Position numbers and translations under genes: made by a program
Source: Paenibacillus plantarum
Lineage (GTDB): Bacteria > Bacillota > Bacilli > Paenibacillales > NBRC-103111
DNA length: 64,000 nt
Reading direction: 5' to 3'
Assembly (NCBI RefSeq): GCF_013141695.1
Contig: NZ_WHNY01000060.1
Coordinates: 124,001-188,000 of the forward strand
The notes under the pieces: model-generated
The model's database searches: none
What the model was told of the DNA's origin: nothing
The model's input: the letters and a program-made list of their open reading frames with translations, nothing else
In this document: piece after piece, positions 46,437 to 54,829 of the stretch
How positions within the stretch are numbered: the first letter of the stretch is position 1
Layout: the number at the start of each line of letters is the position of its first letter

Positions 46437-48752
46437 TTAACTGTCTTTCAGATTACCTTCTCTAAGCTGCATTTCACGGTACTTTCCGGGTGTAATCCCT
46501 TCCATTTTCTTGAAAACGCGGATAAAACCAATATCGGTTGAATAGCCCACTTGCTCGGCAACCTGCAGGATGGTCATACCGGGAATCTCCAAATAACGCT
46601 TTGCTTCCTTCATCCGAACCTCAATCATATAGTCAGTAAGATTAATGCCGTACTGTTTTTTAAATAATCCGGACATATATTGCGGTGTCATCCCAAAATG
46701 ATCCGCGATAGAGGTTAAACTAAGCGAATGATCACCATAATGTGCATCGATATATAATTTCATGCGTTCTTGCCAACGGTCGCTTTGTTCCGATCGGGCT
46801 TCTTGCACGCTATTGCAAATAAATAAGCAGAGCTCTTTCACCTTTTTTAACATATCCTCTGCTGATGTACTATTAATGATAAGCTTTACAGGATCAGAGC
46901 CGTCCTCATGCCATTGTTTTTCGTCGATTTTCAAAGCATTCGTTACCTTAAGCACCGTACCGAGCAGATTCAGAAAGAGCAGCTTACCTAATTCAGGCGT
47001 TGTGTCCCGAGCACCCATATTGTGCTGATACAGCTCGTTTAGGAGTCGATCGACTCCTTCATACTCACCACTCTTGAGACAATTCATGATCTGTGCTTCC
47101 ATTTCCATCGGGTAGTGATAGTAAGCGCGTTCCAAGAATCGAATTTCATCGTAATGAATGACAGAATTAATGCCGTGAATAATCCGGTAATCGAGCGCAT
47201 TTAAGGCCTCATTGTAGCAGCGCGAAGCTTCGGATCGGCCATGTCGCAGCGAACTGGTTGCAACCGTGATTTTCATTCGGAAACGTTCCTCGATGACACC
47301 TTTGAGCTCGGCAATCAACCGATCACGGACAAGGAGAGTCTCCTCAGAGGCGTCAGGTACATTAAGTATCAACGCTAAACGATTGTTATCTGTCTCCGTA
47401 ACATAGCCAGAATTACCGACAAACTCATTACTTAAATTGAATAAAATAAATCGAACAAGGGCGCGGTCCCGATCGTTATCAGCAATACGATAATCCCGGC
47501 TTTCATCGACCTCAAGGATGATGACATGGAGAAAAGGATGGGGGAGCCGAACACCGATGAAGGCTAGGGCGTCATCCGTTAATTCCGCCTGATCGACTTC
47601 ACCTTTTAACAAACGGGTCAAAAAGTTCGCACGCACAACAGGAAGATGGCCAGCTAGCTGTTGTTCAAGCGCCTTGCTCTCCGCTACGGAAGTAGCAATG
47701 GAATGACGGATAAATTCGTATTCGTTGGATAAACCGCCACGTGGCACATTTTTTCCTTTGTTAATGGAATAGACGAGATCTCGAATAGGACTGTAGCTGC
47801 GGTACGCCATCCAATAAGCGGCTGCACTCCCGGCTGCAACAACGAGGATAAGTAAATAGATGGCCCATGTTTTTATTTCGTTCACGCGCTCTAATACAAC
47901 ACTTTTGGGGACGAGGGAAATATATTTCCAGCCGCTTTTGCCCGTTGTAAAGGAGAGCATTTGAGTGGTGCCATCAGCGTTATATGTTTCGTAACCATTG
48001 GAGTTTTGGGTTTCAGCGAGTAGGCTAGGAGAAAGCTTGTACGTATTCGAGGTGGAGACAATCACTTGTCCCTTCTCATCCAGAATGAACATAGAACCGT
48101 TATTGACCCACTGAATACCTTTCAAAAGATCCAGGATTTGCTGCTCATTAATGAGCATGACAATCGTGCCTTTCACGTTGCTAGTCTCGCCAAGAGGTAA
48201 AGAGATTGCACTGGCAATGACGTTTTTCGTGGCAGGTTCGGCAGTTGATGAAGATGAAGTAGGCAAGTATGTTAAATAATGATAGCCGGTTAACAGCTCC
48301 GTGCGTACTTGTTCTAAACTTTTGCCAGGGAGCGGGTATAACTTGGTGAAAAAGGTAGGGGCATCCGTTTTCAAATTGGGGGAAATGACCGTGTCACCGT
48401 CACGTAAATAAATGTAGAAATCTTCAATGAAGGGGGAGCTATTGCGAATCGTTTTTAACGCGCGTACGGCTTCCTCGTATTGAATATATTTATCACTATC
48501 TATAATGGTCCACAAGGTTTGAAGCTTAGGCTGTGTGGCGATCTGAATACCAAGTTGTTCGATTTCTTGCAAATTGTTGTCTACGACCTGGCGAGCTTGT
48601 TCAAGCATAGCCAAATTAGATCGATTGGCATTATCGACCATGTTTTTTTCCATATTGGTATACAAGATGAATGTACCGGTTACGGGAATGAGTAGAATGA
48701 GGATATAAGAGAGCCATAGCGTCAAGAAAATACTTTTGCGTCGTAGCAGCAT
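46437..48752 (-). CDS. Membrane-bound AraC-family regulator (second system)
   Basis: This 771-residue sensor-regulator has a membrane helix at about 13-33, an extracellular Cache-like domain, a second helix near 300-320 (IYLLILVVAAGSAAAYWMAY), a cytoplasmic linker and a C-terminal AraC HTH pair (about 670-765; SIADHFGMTPQYMSGLFKKQ and VAEQVGYSTDIGFIRVFKKM). The frame extends to 48842, but ATG 48752 has GGAGGGG. It is co-directional with and upstream of the binding protein, unlike the divergent regulator at 34141. It presumably activates the operon downstream. Confidence 0.9.
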   Translation of the reverse strand: MLLRRKSIFLTLWLSYILILLIPVTGTFILYTNMEKNMVDNANRSNLAMLEQARQVVDNNLQEIEQLGIQIATQPKLQTLWTIIDSDKYIQYEEAVRALKTIRNSSPFIEDFYIYLRDGDTVISPNLKTDAPTFFTKLYPLPGKSLEQVRTELLTGYHYLTYLPTSSSSTAEPATKNVIASAISLPLGETSNVKGTIVMLINEQQILDLLKGIQWVNNGSMFILDEKGQVIVSTSNTYKLSPSLLAETQNSNGYETYNADGTTQMLSFTTGKSGWKYISLVPKSVVLERVNEIKTWAIYLLILVVAAGSAAAYWMAYRSYSPIRDLVYSINKGKNVPRGGLSNEYEFIRHSIATSVAESKALEQQLAGHLPVVRANFLTRLLKGEVDQAELTDDALAFIGVRLPHPFLHVIILEVDESRDYRIADNDRDRALVRFILFNLSNEFVGNSGYVTETDNNRLALILNVPDASEETLLVRDRLIAELKGVIEERFRMKITVATSSLRHGRSEASRCYNEALNALDYRIIHGINSVIHYDEIRFLERAYYHYPMEMEAQIMNCLKSGEYEGVDRLLNELYQHNMGARDTTPELGKLLFLNLLGTVLKVTNALKIDEKQWHEDGSDPVKLIINSTSAEDMLKKVKELCLFICNSVQEARSEQSDRWQERMKLYIDAHYGDHSLSLTSIADHFGMTPQYMSGLFKKQYGINLTDYMIEVRMKEAKRYLEIPGMTILQVAEQVGYSTDIGFIRVFKKMEGITPGKYREMQLREGNLKDS

Positions 48753-49029
48753 AGGTGAGCCCCTCCAGTGGGTGCGGGATATAGGTGGCAAGGCGTAAAA
48801 ATATGGGATGAGTTTGGAGAGAAGATGGGAGCAGTTTATCATATCTAACTGTCAGCATCAATAATTTCCTTCTGGCTAGAGGTAAGTGTGGCGTGTCTTA
48901 AAACTGTCTTAAAAACTGACGTGTACATATGACCACTAGGCAAGTTGATATCGACCAGCATATTTGTGTAAGATGGAGGAAAGTTCCGCCTGCAAGTTTT
49001 GGGAATCAGGAGTATGGAGGAGGCGAGCC

Positions 49030-49695
49030 ATGGCGCGTTCAAAACCGCTTTGGTTGCTAATTAGTTGGTTTGTTGTTGCTATTCTTGGACTACTCGTATT
49101 GAAATGGGCAGGTGTATGGGAACATGTAGATCTGAATTGGGTCACGAGATGGCTTCGTGATTTGGGCCCGCTTGGGGGTCTGTTGTATATCCTGGCGTAT
49201 ACGCTCAGGCCGTTGGTTTTGTTCCCGGCAACACCTTTGACGCTCTATGGGGGCTATGTATTTGGCGCCTTTTGGGGGACTATCTACGATATTATTGGTG
49301 CAGGTGCAGGGGCCTTGCTGTCTTTCTACATTACACGCAAATGGGGCCGCGGCAGCTTTCAACGCATATTACGAAGCCCTAAGCTGCTATCTTTTGATCA
49401 AAAAGCGGAGGAAAAAGGCTTCATGGTGGTGCTGTATATGCGGCTTATGCCTTTTTTTCCATTCGATGGGATCAGCTATGGCGCTGGCTTATCGAAGATC
49501 CGTTTCTGGGACTATACGTGGGCTACATTCATCGGCATTATTCCGGGAGCGATTGTTTATAACGTTTTTGGTGCTTCCTTAAATGATATCTGGTCATGGA
49601 AGTTTCTCGGAGCCGTAGCGATGTATGCGGTTTTTGCTATCGTTCCACTAATTATTAAGAAAAGGCAAGGGCGCAAAGTACGCCAAGCAGCGTAA
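49030..49695 (+). CDS. TVP38/TMEM64 (DedA-like) membrane protein
   Basis: This 221-residue inner-membrane protein has about five to six helices and belongs to the TVP38/TMEM64 (SNARE-associated/VTT) family. Family motifs are VLFPATPLTLYGGYVFGAFW and GAGAGALLSFYITRKWGRG, then MRLMPFFPFDGISYGAGLSKI. ATG 49030 is preceded by GGAGGAGG; the longer frame from 48964 lacks that support. Relatives affect lipid scrambling or membrane homeostasis. The PAP2 phosphatase gene follows after 36 bases, so a lipid-related pair is plausible. Confidence 0.85.
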   Translation: MARSKPLWLLISWFVVAILGLLVLKWAGVWEHVDLNWVTRWLRDLGPLGGLLYILAYTLRPLVLFPATPLTLYGGYVFGAFWGTIYDIIGAGAGALLSFYITRKWGRGSFQRILRSPKLLSFDQKAEEKGFMVVLYMRLMPFFPFDGISYGAGLSKIRFWDYTWATFIGIIPGAIVYNVFGASLNDIWSWKFLGAVAMYAVFAIVPLIIKKRQGRKVRQAA

Positions 49696-49731
49696 GAATA
49701 GGTAGGCATAGACGATTCGCCTTGGGAGGGC

Positions 49732-50439
49732 ATGAAACAGATGAAGGGGAAAGTAGTAGTAAGGCATGGAATGTGGAGAACAGGGGGAGCAGGTGCTCTG
49801 CTCCTTATGTTTATTGTGTTGTCGCAGAGTATTTCGGCGAAATGGTTACAAGCTTTTGATCAACATGTAGGCGGTTACATCCAGGAACAGAGAGGAGATT
49901 CATGGACCTCTATTGCAAAGTTTTTTACATTTCTAGGAAGCGGTGCCACGGAATTTATTCTCTTTTTTCTAGTAGCTGGACTGCTGTATTTTAAATTCAA
50001 GCATAGATGGGAAACCCTTGTCTTATTCGTTGGCGTACTTGGTGCATGGCTGCTAAATTCGGGGTTGAAAGATCTTATTAAACGTGATCGTCCATCTGCT
50101 GAGCGATGGCTAGTGGAGGTGGATAGTTTCAGTTTTCCTAGCGGTCACGCGATGGTCTCCATACTCTTCTACGGTTTGCTTGCCTACTTGTTATGGGTGA
50201 ATGTGCGACAAACATGGAGAGCGGCTTGGCTGATACCACCAGTTGCTGTTCTAGTCATTCTGTGTATTGGTCTTAGTCGGATTTACCTCGGTGTGCATTA
50301 TCCAAGTGATGTACTGGCTGGCTACTCAGCTGGTGGTCTTGGGCTTATCGGCTGTATGTACGCAATTCGCACAATTAGGCGCAGAAGAGTCATGACATCC
50401 ACTCAGAAAGGGAATTACACATTCTTCGAGAATATGTAA
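49732..50439 (+). CDS. PAP2-family phosphatase
   Basis: This 235-residue membrane phosphatase of the PAP2 superfamily dephosphorylates lipids such as undecaprenyl diphosphate or phosphatidate. The three signature blocks are KDLIKRDRPSAE, SFPSGHAMVS and SRIYLGVHYPSDV, which carry the catalytic Lys/Arg, His and Arg/His/Asp. Five to six helices are visible, and the active site should face outward. GGGAGGG precedes ATG 49732. It is likely co-transcribed with the upstream TVP38 gene. Confidence 0.9.
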   Translation: MKQMKGKVVVRHGMWRTGGAGALLLMFIVLSQSISAKWLQAFDQHVGGYIQEQRGDSWTSIAKFFTFLGSGATEFILFFLVAGLLYFKFKHRWETLVLFVGVLGAWLLNSGLKDLIKRDRPSAERWLVEVDSFSFPSGHAMVSILFYGLLAYLLWVNVRQTWRAAWLIPPVAVLVILCIGLSRIYLGVHYPSDVLAGYSAGGLGLIGCMYAIRTIRRRRVMTSTQKGNYTFFENM

Positions 50440-50479
50440 TAAATAACAATATATATAAATGATATATGGGGGAATGTGC

Positions 50480-51139
50480 ATGGCTATAGATACATCTCGC
50501 TTTTTTACTTATGAAGATACCAAGAATCAAGATATTTTTTATCGGTTGCCTGATCATTGGTGGAGTAGACATTATGAGTACATATGGGCTTCCCATTTTG
50601 TTGAAAAAGGTGATGTTGTTCTAGATGCTGCATGTGGATTAGGTCATCCCTTTAAGTATTATTTAGCGGACAAGTGTAAAGAAGTGTACGCTTGCGACAT
50701 GGATGAACGTATATTAGATTCAAACGAAATTATCAAAGAGCTGGAATATTATATTGGGAAAGAGAATATAGATCAAATTAACCTGCCTATTTTAAGTATT
50801 CCTAAATTCGCTGTTTCTGATATTTCAAATTTACCTTATGAAGACGCTAAGTTCGATGTAGCGTTCTGTATTTCTGTCATGGAGCACATCGAAGACACAG
50901 AGGTGCAGCTTCGTTCGCTGCAAGAGTTTAAGCGGGTTATGAAAGATGACGGCAAATTGATTATTACCGTTGATTATCCGGATGTAGATGTTGAAAGCTT
51001 TCTAAGTTTGATTTCGGCTTCGGGGTTGCAATTGGTCGGAGATCACGACTTTACGAAACCTGATAATGCGATTACTTCTGACTATTATGGCAGGGACTTA
51101 TGGTGTATTCGATTTGTACTTGAAAAAATAAACCTCTAA
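50480..51139 (+). CDS. Class I SAM-dependent methyltransferase
   Basis: This 219-residue methyltransferase has the Rossmann-type motif I VVLDAACGLGHPFKYY, motif II EVYACDMDE, and motif IV-like YEDAKFDVAFCISVMEHIED. It resembles methyltransferases that act on glycans or small molecules; the substrate is unknown. The frame is open to 50459, but ATG 50480 has GGGGGA at a workable distance. Base composition is more AT-rich than its neighbours, which hints at a separate origin. Confidence 0.82.
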   Translation: MAIDTSRFFTYEDTKNQDIFYRLPDHWWSRHYEYIWASHFVEKGDVVLDAACGLGHPFKYYLADKCKEVYACDMDERILDSNEIIKELEYYIGKENIDQINLPILSIPKFAVSDISNLPYEDAKFDVAFCISVMEHIEDTEVQLRSLQEFKRVMKDDGKLIITVDYPDVDVESFLSLISASGLQLVGDHDFTKPDNAITSDYYGRDLWCIRFVLEKINL

Positions 51140-51167
51140 AATAACGACTACGGTAATTACACACCTC

Positions 51168-51205
51168 AAAGGACAACGCCACATCGGTTTGTCCTTTTTT
51201 CTTTT
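51168..51205 (+). terminator. Terminator after the methyltransferase gene
   Basis: AAAGGACAA pairs with TTGTCCTTT and is followed by a T-rich tract. Confidence 0.85.
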
Positions 51206-51271
51206 GTGAGCCGAGCGTTGTATAATTATGATTGTCATCATTAGCAGAAGACTCAGAAAGAAGGGATGACC

Positions 51272-52303
51272 ATGCTAAAGCTAAGTATTCTTGATCAGTC
51301 ACCGGTATCATCCGGCTTTACCCATAGTGAGGCATTACAACAAACGATTGCGTTAGCGCAGGTCGCTGATCGACTAGGCTACACCCGATTCTGGGTGTCA
51401 GAGCACCATAATTCAGCAGGGCTTGCAGGTTCTTCTCCAGAGGTGCTCATATCCACGCTTGCTGCTCGCACAAGCCGCATACGGCTTGGCTCTGGCGGCG
51501 TGCTGCTTCCTCACTACAGCGCCTACAAGGTCGCTGAGAACTTCCGTATGCTCGAGGCGCTCTATCCCGGGCGTATCGACCTTGGTATCGGGCGTGCGCC
51601 CGGCGGCACGCCGCATACGGCCAAGGCGCTGCGTGGCGTCAGCGCCGATCTGTTCGAGGGACTTGAGCGGTTCCCTGCGCAAGTCACGGATTTGCTGCGG
51701 TTCCTCACCGACTCGGTGGAACCTGGGCATGTGTTCGAGGGCATCCGTGCCACCCCTTTGGTGGCCTCGATGCCCCAGGTGTGGCTGCTCGGCTCCACCG
51801 GGCAGAGCGGGGTGTATGCGTCGCAGGCAGGCGCAGCCTTCTGCTTCGCGCACTTCATCAACGGCGCGGGAGGTCAGCATGCGGTGCGAAGCTACCGCAG
51901 CTCGTTCCAACCGTCCGCTCTCAATGTCGTGCCGCAGGCGACGGTCTGTATTTATGTGCTGTGCGCAGAAACGACAGCGGAGGCAGAGGAGCTTGCGACC
52001 TCGGTCGATTTGCGTATTCTGCAAATGGAAAAAGGCGAGTTCACCGGAGTGAAATCGCCGAAGGAAGCAGCGGAATATACGTATTCCGATTGGGATCAAA
52101 CCCGTGTGAGAGACAATCGCTCACGGATGATCGTGGGCAATCCTGGCCAGGTCAGGGAACAAATCCTTCTGCTAGCCGAAAGCTATGGTGTCGACGAAGT
52201 CATGGTCGTTGCAGGTGGACACCAAGTGGAAACGAGACTGCGCACCGTGGAGTTGTTGGCGGAAGCTTTTGAACTCAGCCATCAGCACAGTTATGTCATC
52301 TAG
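51272..52303 (+). CDS. LLM-class flavin-dependent oxidoreductase
   Basis: This 343-residue bacterial-luciferase-like monooxygenase uses FMN (or F420 in some relatives). It shows the family layout: LSILDQSPVSSG, RFWVSEHHNSAGLAGSSPEV, RIRLGSGGVLLPHYS, YPGRIDLGIGRAPGG and AAFCFAHFINGAGG. Two in-frame ATGs exist; 51272 has AAGGG at six-base spacing, while 51266 abuts it. The middle of the gene (51500-51950) is noticeably GC-rich. It stands alone between a terminator and a converging minus-strand gene. Substrate unknown. Confidence 0.9.
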   Translation: MLKLSILDQSPVSSGFTHSEALQQTIALAQVADRLGYTRFWVSEHHNSAGLAGSSPEVLISTLAARTSRIRLGSGGVLLPHYSAYKVAENFRMLEALYPGRIDLGIGRAPGGTPHTAKALRGVSADLFEGLERFPAQVTDLLRFLTDSVEPGHVFEGIRATPLVASMPQVWLLGSTGQSGVYASQAGAAFCFAHFINGAGGQHAVRSYRSSFQPSALNVVPQATVCIYVLCAETTAEAEELATSVDLRILQMEKGEFTGVKSPKEAAEYTYSDWDQTRVRDNRSRMIVGNPGQVREQILLLAESYGVDEVMVVAGGHQVETRLRTVELLAEAFELSHQHSYVI

Positions 52304-52334
52304 GCAAGGGAAGCCCAGGTGAATGAGAAATCAC

Positions 52335-52643
52335 CTAGCGCGTGCGCTTCGGCCGTTTATCGATTTCTTGCGTCACAATGAACGCCAGCTCTTCATTGCC
52401 AAAGAGGGAAAGCACGCCAAGCAACGTGTCATCCGGCACTTCGCCGGCTTCCTCTTTCGGCACGGTTAGTTCAAGTGCTTTCTCAAGCGCTTCATTATTC
52501 GGCTGTTCTGGATAGGCGCTATGATAAAGTGCTGCGGGGTCCAGACCATGGTTAATACACCACTGTGCAAAAACCAAAATCATCATATGCTCTTCACGTT
52601 TGTAATTTTCGATCATTTGTTCTTCTAATTGTTTATTGTTCAT
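52335..52643 (-). CDS. Conserved hypothetical protein, 102 aa
   Basis: This short, acidic, soluble protein has no signal peptide. The N-terminal half is helical with MMILVFAQWCINHGLDP, the middle has LELTVPKEEAGEVPDDT, and the tail is basic (DKRPKRTR). I recognise no domain. AAGGAG lies 14 bases before ATG. Coding potential looks good (no competing frame), so I consider the gene real but of unknown function. Confidence 0.6.
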   Translation of the reverse strand: MNNKQLEEQMIENYKREEHMMILVFAQWCINHGLDPAALYHSAYPEQPNNEALEKALELTVPKEEAGEVPDDTLLGVLSLFGNEELAFIVTQEIDKRPKRTR

Positions 52644-52757
52644 CGGGTAACAGACAGCTCCTTATACAACGATTGCAACACGCGTAATAACTAGGCCAAC
52701 CTCTATCCACCTACGGGTGGATGGGTTCATTATAGCGAAAGATTAGGTGGATTCACA

Positions 52758-53246
52758 ATGATTATTAAGAATGAGAAAATCAAAGCTTCCGAAGTCCAGG
52801 TAACGGGGCTGCAGGGTGAGGATTTAGGTGTAATGTCCACGAAAGATGCGCTTGCTCTTGCCAAAAAGTTAAAGGTAGACCTCGTCTGCACCTCGCTCAT
52901 GAGCAGCCCGCCTCCTTGTAAGCTGATTGGAGCAGGCTCAGCCAAACAAGAGGCTCTGCAAGAAAAGCAGCAAGCCCGTAAGCAAGAACAGGGCCCGAAA
53001 GTCAAGGAGCTTCGCTTGACGGCCAACATCGAGGATCACGATCTCGAGACGAAGCGCCAGCAAGCTGAGCGCATTTTGAAGGGCGGGGACGCCGTCCTGC
53101 TGGTCGTTAAGATCTCCGGCAAGGAAGGCGCGAAAGCCAAGGAATTGCTGGAAAGGCTGGTCAAGGAGCTTGGCTCCCACGGCAAGAAGCATACCGGCAT
53201 TCAACTGAGCGGCAAGCAAGCTGCTGTTCAGCTGGACCCCTTGTGA
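52758..53246 (+). CDS. IF-3-like protein (divergent paralogue of translation initiation factor 3)
   Basis: This 162-residue protein follows the IF-3 layout: an N-terminal domain with IIKNEKIKASEVQVTGLQGE, DLVCTSLMSSPPPCKLI, a charged linker rich in Lys/Gln, then KVKELRLTANIEDHDLETK and QAERILKGGDAVLLVVKISG. True IF-3 proteins end in a PK-x-E-G-x-x-M-x-M-x-LAPK-type segment; here the end is SGKQAAVQLDPL, and several conserved residues differ. It uses an ordinary ATG with AGGTGG rather than the rare start typical of infC, and no rpmI/rplT follow. It is probably an accessory paralogue; ribosome binding is inferred. Confidence 0.85.
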   Translation: MIIKNEKIKASEVQVTGLQGEDLGVMSTKDALALAKKLKVDLVCTSLMSSPPPCKLIGAGSAKQEALQEKQQARKQEQGPKVKELRLTANIEDHDLETKRQQAERILKGGDAVLLVVKISGKEGAKAKELLERLVKELGSHGKKHTGIQLSGKQAAVQLDPL

Positions 53247-53249
53247 AAA

Positions 53250-53281
53250 AGCATGGACAACCCCTTGGGGATGTCCATGCT
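53250..53281 (+). terminator. Hairpin after the IF-3-like gene
   Basis: AGCATGGACA pairs with TGTCCATGCT with an inner CCCC/GGGG helix. There is no proper T run, so termination is probable but not certain. Confidence 0.6.
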
Positions 53282-53286
53282 ACTTT

Positions 53287-53538
53287 AGCTACTTTAACAA
53301 CTTCGACTACCTAAGCAACTTTGACTACCTAAACGACTTCGACTACCTAAGCTACTTCGACCACTTAAGCAACTTCGACTACCTAAGCAACTTCGACTAC
53401 CTAAGCAACTTTGACTACCTAAACTACATCGACTACCTAAGCAACATCGACTACTCAAGCAACTTCGACTACCTAAGCTACATCGACTACCTAAGCCACT
53501 TCAACTATCTAAGCCACCCCAGCTATCTAAGCAACTCT
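53287..53538 (+). repeat. 18-bp tandem repeat array, 14 units
   Basis: Fourteen consecutive 18-bp units with consensus GACTACCTAAGCAACTTC occupy exactly 252 bases with no insertion or deletion. The middle twelve are close copies and the end units are degenerate. Because the unit is six codons, one plus frame stays open across the array, reading DYLSNF repeats to TAA 53542. It has no ATG, GTG or TTG start and no ribosome binding site. Changes between units include many amino-acid changes, so selection for a protein is not evident. There are no spacers, so it is not a CRISPR array. Confidence 0.95.
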
Positions 53539-53589
53539 ATCTAATCAACTACTCCTACTAGTCTCAAAATACGCAACCTCAGTCGGCCG

Positions 53590-53790
53590 CACGATTACAT
53601 GTAAAAAATACAGTTAATTTTATGAAATTTAACGAGTCTGAGTAAATAGATGGAAAAAATCCATCTAATCTGGATAAAATAGCCGAAAAGGTGCGATAAC
53701 AGCTAAATTAGCTACATATTTTCCATCTAATGCTTACTATTTGTCTGAACGAGCAGAATTAGATGTACTTTTTCCAGTTATTGTGAAAGA
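53590..53790. repeat. Intergenic repeat element, copy B
   Basis: This AT-rich block is built like the one at 16418-16617: TGTAAAAAATACAGTTAATTT, AGATGGAAAAAATCCATCTA, then reverse-oriented CATATTTTCCATCTAA and TTAGATGTACTTTTTCCAGT followed by TATTG. It is an imperfect long-range dyad that could fold when transcribed. It lies just downstream of the 18-bp array and against the 3-prime end of the C39-like gene. Confidence 0.55.
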
Positions 53791-53796
53791 TAGCCG

Positions 53797-54639
53797 TTAT
53801 CCAATGATCGTGATGGCCTGGGAGCCCATGAACTCCCATGCTTCCTTGAAGGAAGGGAGTGGATAGGCTTCTTGTTCACCCGTCATCGGATCGTTCATAT
53901 ACGCATAATTATCATCCCAGCCAGTTAGTAGTAAGGCATGCTCGGGCTGATACCACGGGACAAGCTCACCCGTCTCATCCTCCCACTCCAAGTCGAAATA
54001 AGGGCTATCCATATGCTCAGTTGCCCAAATCATGGCAGGGTTGCCTTTGGCAATGACGCCAAGTAAATCCTCGAAGGAGGTTCCTGTCAGATCACGAATG
54101 TGACCAGGTAACCACTGGTTCATCAATTTAGCGACTGGGGTATGATAAATCCCATAGCCGATATCAAAAGGATCGCCAACGAAAACATCTTTAGGATTTG
54201 CACCAACAAAAGCACCAAACTCATTCTCATAGGGCATATCTCCCGTGGGCAGAGCATGAGCCACTTCTTCCTTCGTTAGCGGCAGTCCAGCCCAATTCAG
54301 CAGCATGGTCGCAGCGACAGCTTCACAACCATTTGGTAGCTCAGGAAGCTGTGAGAGCGCGGGAATCGCTTGTATTTGAACATGATGCTTAGTGAGTGTA
54401 GGGGCTTCATCAGTGGATGTCTGGTTAGTTGTGGATTCCGCCTCGGCTACGACAGCATCAATAGGTGAAGGGATTTCCGTTGCGGTTTCCCCTGCAAGAT
54501 GCTGATCTGCAACTTTTCCCTTAGGACTAGATAGCGTGAGGAGTTGTTTCGCATCGGGGGAATTTGATTTTATAAGTAGAATAAGTGTAAAGCTGGACAA
54601 CGCCAGCAATAGCAGTGTGAGCAATTTCAATTTCTTCAT
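53797..54639 (-). CDS. C39-like (papain-fold) secreted peptidase
   Basis: This 280-residue protein has an N-terminal membrane/signal helix (about 5-23, LLTLLLLALSSFTLILL), a Thr/Ser/Glu-rich linker to about residue 85, and a C39-like peptidase domain (PF13529 type). It carries the catalytic Cys in LPNGCEAVAATMLLNW (Cys105), the His in QPEHALLLTGW and an Asp/Asn in YAYMNDPMTG. It is probably anchored outside the membrane or secreted. Relatives are common in Paenibacillus and Bacillus, with unclear targets such as cell-wall-linked proteins. Confidence 0.88.
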   Translation of the reverse strand: MKKLKLLTLLLLALSSFTLILLIKSNSPDAKQLLTLSSPKGKVADQHLAGETATEIPSPIDAVVAEAESTTNQTSTDEAPTLTKHHVQIQAIPALSQLPELPNGCEAVAATMLLNWAGLPLTKEEVAHALPTGDMPYENEFGAFVGANPKDVFVGDPFDIGYGIYHTPVAKLMNQWLPGHIRDLTGTSFEDLLGVIAKGNPAMIWATEHMDSPYFDLEWEDETGELVPWYQPEHALLLTGWDDNYAYMNDPMTGEQEAYPLPSFKEAWEFMGSQAITIIG

Positions 54640-54829
54640 GTAGCACGTCCGTTCCTGTCAATGTTCTCATTACATCATGCGAGGATAGAGAATGCAAGAC
54701 ATGATATCCAAAATATGCCTTGAGACACATACGCTGCTGCCTTGTTCGCATAGACTAAGTAAACAAGCTTATCCAAACTACTAATCTCTATCAAAGTTGA
54801 GCCTATCAAGATGAACGTGGAGGCATGGG

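Noticed and set aside
51413..52099. Long minus-strand and alternative plus-strand frames inside the LLM gene
   Set aside because: They are shadows caused by the GC-rich middle of a clear flavin oxidoreductase gene.
53287..53538. CRISPR array
   Set aside because: The 18-bp units are directly contiguous with no spacers, and no cas genes are present.
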